Assembly (NCBI GenBank): GCA_017521875.1
Contig: JAFXBH010000209.1
Span: forward strand, 1 to 6,715
Length of the DNA stretch: 6,715 nt
Direction: 5' to 3'
Source: Oscillospiraceae bacterium
GTDB lineage: Bacteria > Bacillota > Clostridia > Oscillospirales > Oscillospiraceae
In this document: piece after piece, positions 4,060 through 6,715 of the stretch
Layout of the letters: every line of letters begins with the position of its first letter
Numbering within the stretch: position 1 is the first letter of the stretch
Notes under the pieces: generated by a model
Databases searched by the model: none
What the model saw: only the letters and a program-made list of their open reading frames with translations
Told to the model about the DNA's origin: nothing
Translations under genes and position numbers: made by a program

Positions 4060-5373
4060 ATGGTTGCAGCAGCCTTTGTTTGGGCAAAAATTATTCATTA
4101 TCTGGAAGATAAAATATCCTCCAGTTTGGTCTCTTCCTGGTTTGACGAAGCCGAAGTGGTGGAACTGACAGAGCAGCAGTTGCTGATCTATGTTCCCGAC
4201 GAATTTCGCAGAGATATGATCCAGCGTCGCTGCGGAGAATATGTGAAAGACGGTCTGAAAGACCTGTTTGATATGAACGCAGAACTGAAGGTTCTTGGTC
4301 AGGAAGAATTCGAAGCCTACAAAGCCAAGCGGGAATCCAATTCCATCGACCTCAATCCCCAGTTTACCTTTGATACCTTTATCGTAGGCCCTTCCAACCG
4401 CATGGCCCACAGCGCCGCCAATGCCGTCAGCCAGACTCCCGGTCAGGTGTACAATCCCCTGTTTCTGTATGGCCCTCCCGGCGTGGGTAAGACCCACCTT
4501 CTGTACGCCATTGCCAACGAGATCCGGAAAGCCAATCCGGAGAAAAATGTGGTTTACATCAAAGGCGACCAGTTTACCAACGAACTGATCGACGCCATCC
4601 GTACCGGTAAGAACATTGAGTTCCGCAGTAAGTATCGGGAAGCAGATCTGTTCCTCATCGACGATATTCAGTTTATTTCCGGCAAGGAAGCCACCCAGGA
4701 GGAGTTCTTCCACACCTTTAACAAACTCTTTGAAGCCCACAAGCAGATCGTTATGACCTCCGACCGGAAACCCGGGGATATGCCTACTTTGGAGGAGCGT
4801 CTCCGCACCCGGTTTGAATGGGGTCTGATCATGGATATCCAACCCCCCGATTATGAGACCCGTATGGCCATCATCAACACCAAGGCCGCGTCTCTGGGAT
4901 TGGAACTGTCTGAGGAAGTGTGCAACTTCATTGCGGTGAATGTGACCAACAATGTGCGGCAGATCGAAGGCACGGTGAAAAAGATAAAGGCCTATCACGA
5001 CTTAGACGGTATGGCGCTGACTTTGGAGAACATTTCCAATGTGATCCGGGATATGTTCAAAAATGAAAATAACTCCCTGCCCACCCCCAACCTGATCATC
5101 TCTCAGGTCTGCAAGTTCTACAATCTGGACGAAAGCACCATTCGTGGCGCCCAGCGTACCAAAGAGATCGCCGAGGCGCGGCACGCGGCTATTTACCTGA
5201 TCCGGAAACTGACTAACCTGTCCACCCCGGACATCGGCAAAGAGTTCGGCGGCCGGGATCATACCACGGTGCTCAACTCCATCACCAAAATTGAGACTGA
5301 ACTGAAGTCCGGCAATACCACCTTACAGAATCACCTGCGGGACATCACCGCCAACATCAATTCCTGTCTGTAA
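4060..5373 (+). CDS. dnaA: Chromosomal replication initiator protein DnaA
   Basis: DnaA binds DnaA boxes at oriC, forms an ATP-dependent filament and opens the duplex for helicase loading. Domain I is at ~1-78 (Trp8, SSWFDEAEVVEL). The domain II linker is very short (~80-98). The AAA+ core has Walker A GPPGVGKT (138-145), Walker B LFLIDDIQ (197-204), sensor 1 VMTSDR (231-236), LEERLRTRFEWGL with the arginine-finger region (244-256), and sensor 2 NVRQIEG (298-304). Domain IV ends in the signature FGGRDHTTVL (396-405). At 437 residues it is at the short end for the family because of the small linker. AAAGGAG at 4047-4053, 6 bases before the ATG, fixes the start. Odd point: the basic loop before the HTH reads QRTKEIAEARH (365-375), where the E. 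coli protein has RRSRSVARPRQ. Arg366 (E. coli Arg399) and Arg374 (Arg407) are kept, but the Pro and Gln are Ala and His. Confidence 0.98.
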   Translation: MVAAAFVWAKIIHYLEDKISSSLVSSWFDEAEVVELTEQQLLIYVPDEFRRDMIQRRCGEYVKDGLKDLFDMNAELKVLGQEEFEAYKAKRESNSIDLNPQFTFDTFIVGPSNRMAHSAANAVSQTPGQVYNPLFLYGPPGVGKTHLLYAIANEIRKANPEKNVVYIKGDQFTNELIDAIRTGKNIEFRSKYREADLFLIDDIQFISGKEATQEEFFHTFNKLFEAHKQIVMTSDRKPGDMPTLEERLRTRFEWGLIMDIQPPDYETRMAIINTKAASLGLELSEEVCNFIAVNVTNNVRQIEGTVKKIKAYHDLDGMALTLENISNVIRDMFKNENNSLPTPNLIISQVCKFYNLDESTIRGAQRTKEIAEARHAAIYLIRKLTNLSTPDIGKEFGGRDHTTVLNSITKIETELKSGNTTLQNHLRDITANINSCL

Positions 5374-5386
5374 TGCCGGGAAAAAC

Positions 5387-5547
5387 TTTTCCACATAGGC
5401 TGTGGAATGTGGAGAAATTTCTGTGGGAAATTTCCCCTTTCCGTCGCAAAAAATTATTCTGTGGGAGTTTTTGGGATTGTGTTGATTCTTATGTGGAAAA
5501 AAAGTGGTTGGTACTCTAAGACAAATGCCACTTTTCTACAATCCACA
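5387..5547. other. oriC: Downstream half of oriC: DnaA-box cluster between dnaA and dnaN
   Basis: Exact TTTTCCACA boxes are at 5387-5395 (+) and 5492-5500 (-). Near-matches are TTCTCCACA at 5408-5416 (-), CATTCCACA at 5401-5409 (-), TTTCCCACA at 5422-5430 (-), TTTTCTACA at 5532-5540 (+) and CAATCCACA at 5539-5547 (+). The first four sites are packed into 44 bases, as expected for cooperative DnaA loading. The last pair abuts the GC spacer and triplet run that lead to the AT-rich tract. The 253-base spacer between dnaA and dnaN is far longer than a co-transcribed pair needs, which itself supports an origin role. Confidence 0.85.
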
Positions 5548-5557
5548 GCCCCTACCG

Positions 5558-5569
5558 CTATTATTACTA
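5558..5569. promoter_or_regulatory. DnaA-trio candidate of the basal origin unwinding system
   Basis: The plus strand reads CTA-TTA-TTA-CTA, so the complementary strand is 3'-GAT-AAT-AAT-GAT-5'. This is the repeating trinucleotide described for Bacillus subtilis, where DnaA extends onto single-stranded DNA. The order is also right: box-like CAATCCACA (5539-5547), a GC-rich spacer GCCCCTACCG (5548-5557), the trio, then an AT-rich tract. Identification rests on pattern and position only. Confidence 0.72.
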
Positions 5570-5571
5570 CC

Positions 5572-5607
5572 TAAAAATATTTATTTATATATATTTCTTT
5601 ATATTTC
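5572..5607. other. AT-rich duplex unwinding element
   Basis: Thirty-six bases contain no G and only two C. They include ATTTATTTATATATATTT, and the tract ends a few bases before the dnaN ribosome-binding site. It is the most AT-rich tract in the dnaA-dnaN spacer and lies directly beyond the DnaA-trio, the expected place for strand opening. It may also contain -10-like sequences for dnaN, but I could not pair one with a convincing -35. Confidence 0.72.
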
Positions 5608-5626
5608 AGGAAAGAAGGTTTTGGAT

Positions 5627-6715
5627 ATGCGTTTTACCTGTGAAAAAAGTATGCTGGTTCTGGGCCTGAATATTACCGGCCGAACCGTCGCTCAGAAGAG
5701 CGCTCTGTCTGCCATTGAAGGCATTCTCTGCCGGGCCGGTGACGGCCTGAGCCTGACCGGTTACAATATGGAGACCGCCATTTGCTATCAGATTGAAGCC
5801 GATGTCAGCGAGACCGGTGCGTGCGTTCTGCCTGCCCGTCTGTTTGGCGATATTATCCGCCGTCTGCCGGAAGGCCCGGTTACCGTGGTGGTGGACGAAA
5901 ATTACAAGGTGTCCATTCGCTCCGGCTACGCCTCTTTTACCATTTCTGCAGAGAGTGCGGAAGATTATCCCGACCTGCCCGATGTGGGAGACGGTAAGAG
6001 CATCCGGATTCCCCAGCAGGCTATGAAGGAACTGATCAGCAGTACCATTTTCTCTGTTTCGGATAATCAGGGCCGGCCAATCCACACCGGTGTCAAATTT
6101 GAAATTCAGGAAGATTTGGTCTCTGCCATTGCGGTGGACGGCTTCCGTCTGGCTCGCCGTACCTATCACTGCGAAAATACCACCGGCAGAACGCTGTCCT
6201 TTGTTGTCCCCGCCAACGGCCTGAAAGAAGTGGAAAAGATTCTCCAGGAAGGAGAAGAATCTGTGGCCTTTACCCTGGGCAGTAAGCACATTCTGTTCCA
6301 GATGGGCACTGCCATCGTGATCTGCCGTCTGTTGGAAGGCGAATTTTTGGATTGGCGGAGAGTGGTTCCCTTCAACTGCCCCATTAAACTTGTGGCCAAT
6401 GTGGGAGAACTGTCTGCTTCCATTGAGCGGGTGGGCCTGATCGTGTCTGAAAAGTACAAGAGCCCCGTCCGCTGCCTGTTTACCAATCAGGAACTGCAGT
6501 TGCGCACCAATACCACCATCGGCGTGGCAGAAGACCGGTGCAATATCGCCGGTGACGGCAAGGAACTGGAGATCGGTTTCAATGTCCGGTATCTGGCCGA
6601 TGCCCTGCGGGCCATTCCCGCCGAGGAAGTATGTCTGGAACTGACCAACGGCCTGAGTCCCATCGTGCTGACCCCCGTGGACGACAAGGAAGACTTTGCC
6701 TATATGGTCCTGCCG
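5627..6715 (+). CDS. dnaN: DNA polymerase III beta subunit (sliding clamp), 3' end cut by window
   Basis: The beta clamp is a ring-shaped dimer that encircles DNA and tethers polymerase III and other partners. The visible 363 codons run in one frame from ATG 5627 to the window edge and stop inside the usual C-terminal motif. YMVLP is visible at 359-363; clamps typically end near PVRL, so only a few residues are missing. Three clamp domains are expected at ~1-120, ~125-247 and ~250-end. Family motifs seen are AVDGFRLARR (169-178), RLLEGEFLDWRRVVP (234-248), and FNVRYLADAL (318-327). The start is supported by AGGAAAGAAGG (5608-5618), 8 bases upstream. No clear private promoter is seen. It may share the dnaA transcript through oriC. 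Ten cysteines are visible, which seems many for a clamp, but I see no paired metal motif. Confidence 0.97.
   Translation, partial: MRFTCEKSMLVLGLNITGRTVAQKSALSAIEGILCRAGDGLSLTGYNMETAICYQIEADVSETGACVLPARLFGDIIRRLPEGPVTVVVDENYKVSIRSGYASFTISAESAEDYPDLPDVGDGKSIRIPQQAMKELISSTIFSVSDNQGRPIHTGVKFEIQEDLVSAIAVDGFRLARRTYHCENTTGRTLSFVVPANGLKEVEKILQEGEESVAFTLGSKHILFQMGTAIVICRLLEGEFLDWRRVVPFNCPIKLVANVGELSASIERVGLIVSEKYKSPVRCLFTNQELQLRTNTTIGVAEDRCNIAGDGKELEIGFNVRYLADALRAIPAEEVCLELTNGLSPIVLTPVDDKEDFAYMVLP

Noticed and set aside
3931..4998. 355-codon open frame on the minus strand
   Set aside because: It is antisense to the clear dnaA gene, shows no recognisable domain, runs across the dnaA promoter and start, and is explained by the codon bias of dnaA.
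5481..5520. Separate dnaN promoter (TTGATT ... TACTCT)
   Set aside because: The spacing of about 24 bases is too long for a sigma-A promoter, and no better pair was found in the spacer.
5606..6289. 227-codon minus-strand open frame
   Set aside because: It is antisense to dnaN and overlaps its RBS; no motif is seen and it is a shadow frame.
5627..6715. Metal-binding role for the ten DnaN cysteines
   Set aside because: They are scattered with no CxxC pairs; nothing beyond composition supports a function.

Overview
The window looks like the chromosomal replication origin of a Gram-positive anaerobe of the class Clostridia, most likely a gut-type member of the Oscillospirales (Ruminococcaceae-like). 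This is inferred from three things. First, dnaA and dnaN lie in tandem, with DnaA-box clusters on both sides of dnaA. Second, ribosome-binding sites are strong (AAAGGAG, AAGGAAGG) and sigma-A-type promoters are clear. Third, the gene styles fit: a eukaryotic-type (GH13_8-like) glycogen branching enzyme, a two-TM zinc-ribbon protein typical of Firmicutes, and the dispersed hairpin repeats common in such genomes. No ribosomal or tRNA gene is present to fix the taxon.

Layout from left to right. At 1-518 (+) is the C-terminal end of methionyl-tRNA synthetase (metG), closed by a strong intrinsic terminator. At about 580-718 are a MITE-like inverted-repeat element and a short TGCATTY heptad repeat. 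The heptads run into the 3' end of glgB (693-2672, -), which converges on metG. Its own promoter is at 2701-2729, directly behind the terminator of the next minus-strand gene. At 2777-3107 is an array of seven small hairpin repeat units, including a roughly 150-bp tandem duplication. It occupies the 3' untranslated part of a small membrane zinc-ribbon gene (3114-3494, -). At 3495-4059 is the upstream half of oriC, with TTTTCCACA DnaA boxes, repeated CCCTGTTT octamers, an 11-bp tandem repeat, hairpins and the dnaA promoters. Then come dnaA (4060-5373, +), the downstream half of oriC (5387-5607) and dnaN (5627 to the window end, +), which lacks only its last few codons.

How it works together: DnaA would bind the TTTTCCACA clusters on both sides of its own gene. 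The dnaA-dnaN spacer holds box-like sites, a GC-rich spacer, a run of CTA/TTA/TTA/CTA triplets (the DnaA-trio pattern of the Bacillus subtilis basal unwinding system) and a 36-bp tract with no G. This makes it the best candidate for the strand-opening site. A DnaA box just upstream of the proximal dnaA promoter suggests autoregulation. The beta clamp made from dnaN then supports elongation. The metabolic gene glgB and the zinc-ribbon gene have no evident link to replication; both are transcribed away from the origin, in the direction of the leftward fork. The divergent rpmH-rnpA cluster often found beside dnaA is not here.

I do not see a new multi-gene system. The most unusual content is non-coding: the variant DnaA-box set and octamers at oriC, and the hairpin-repeat array, whose two copies differ by stem-preserving changes.
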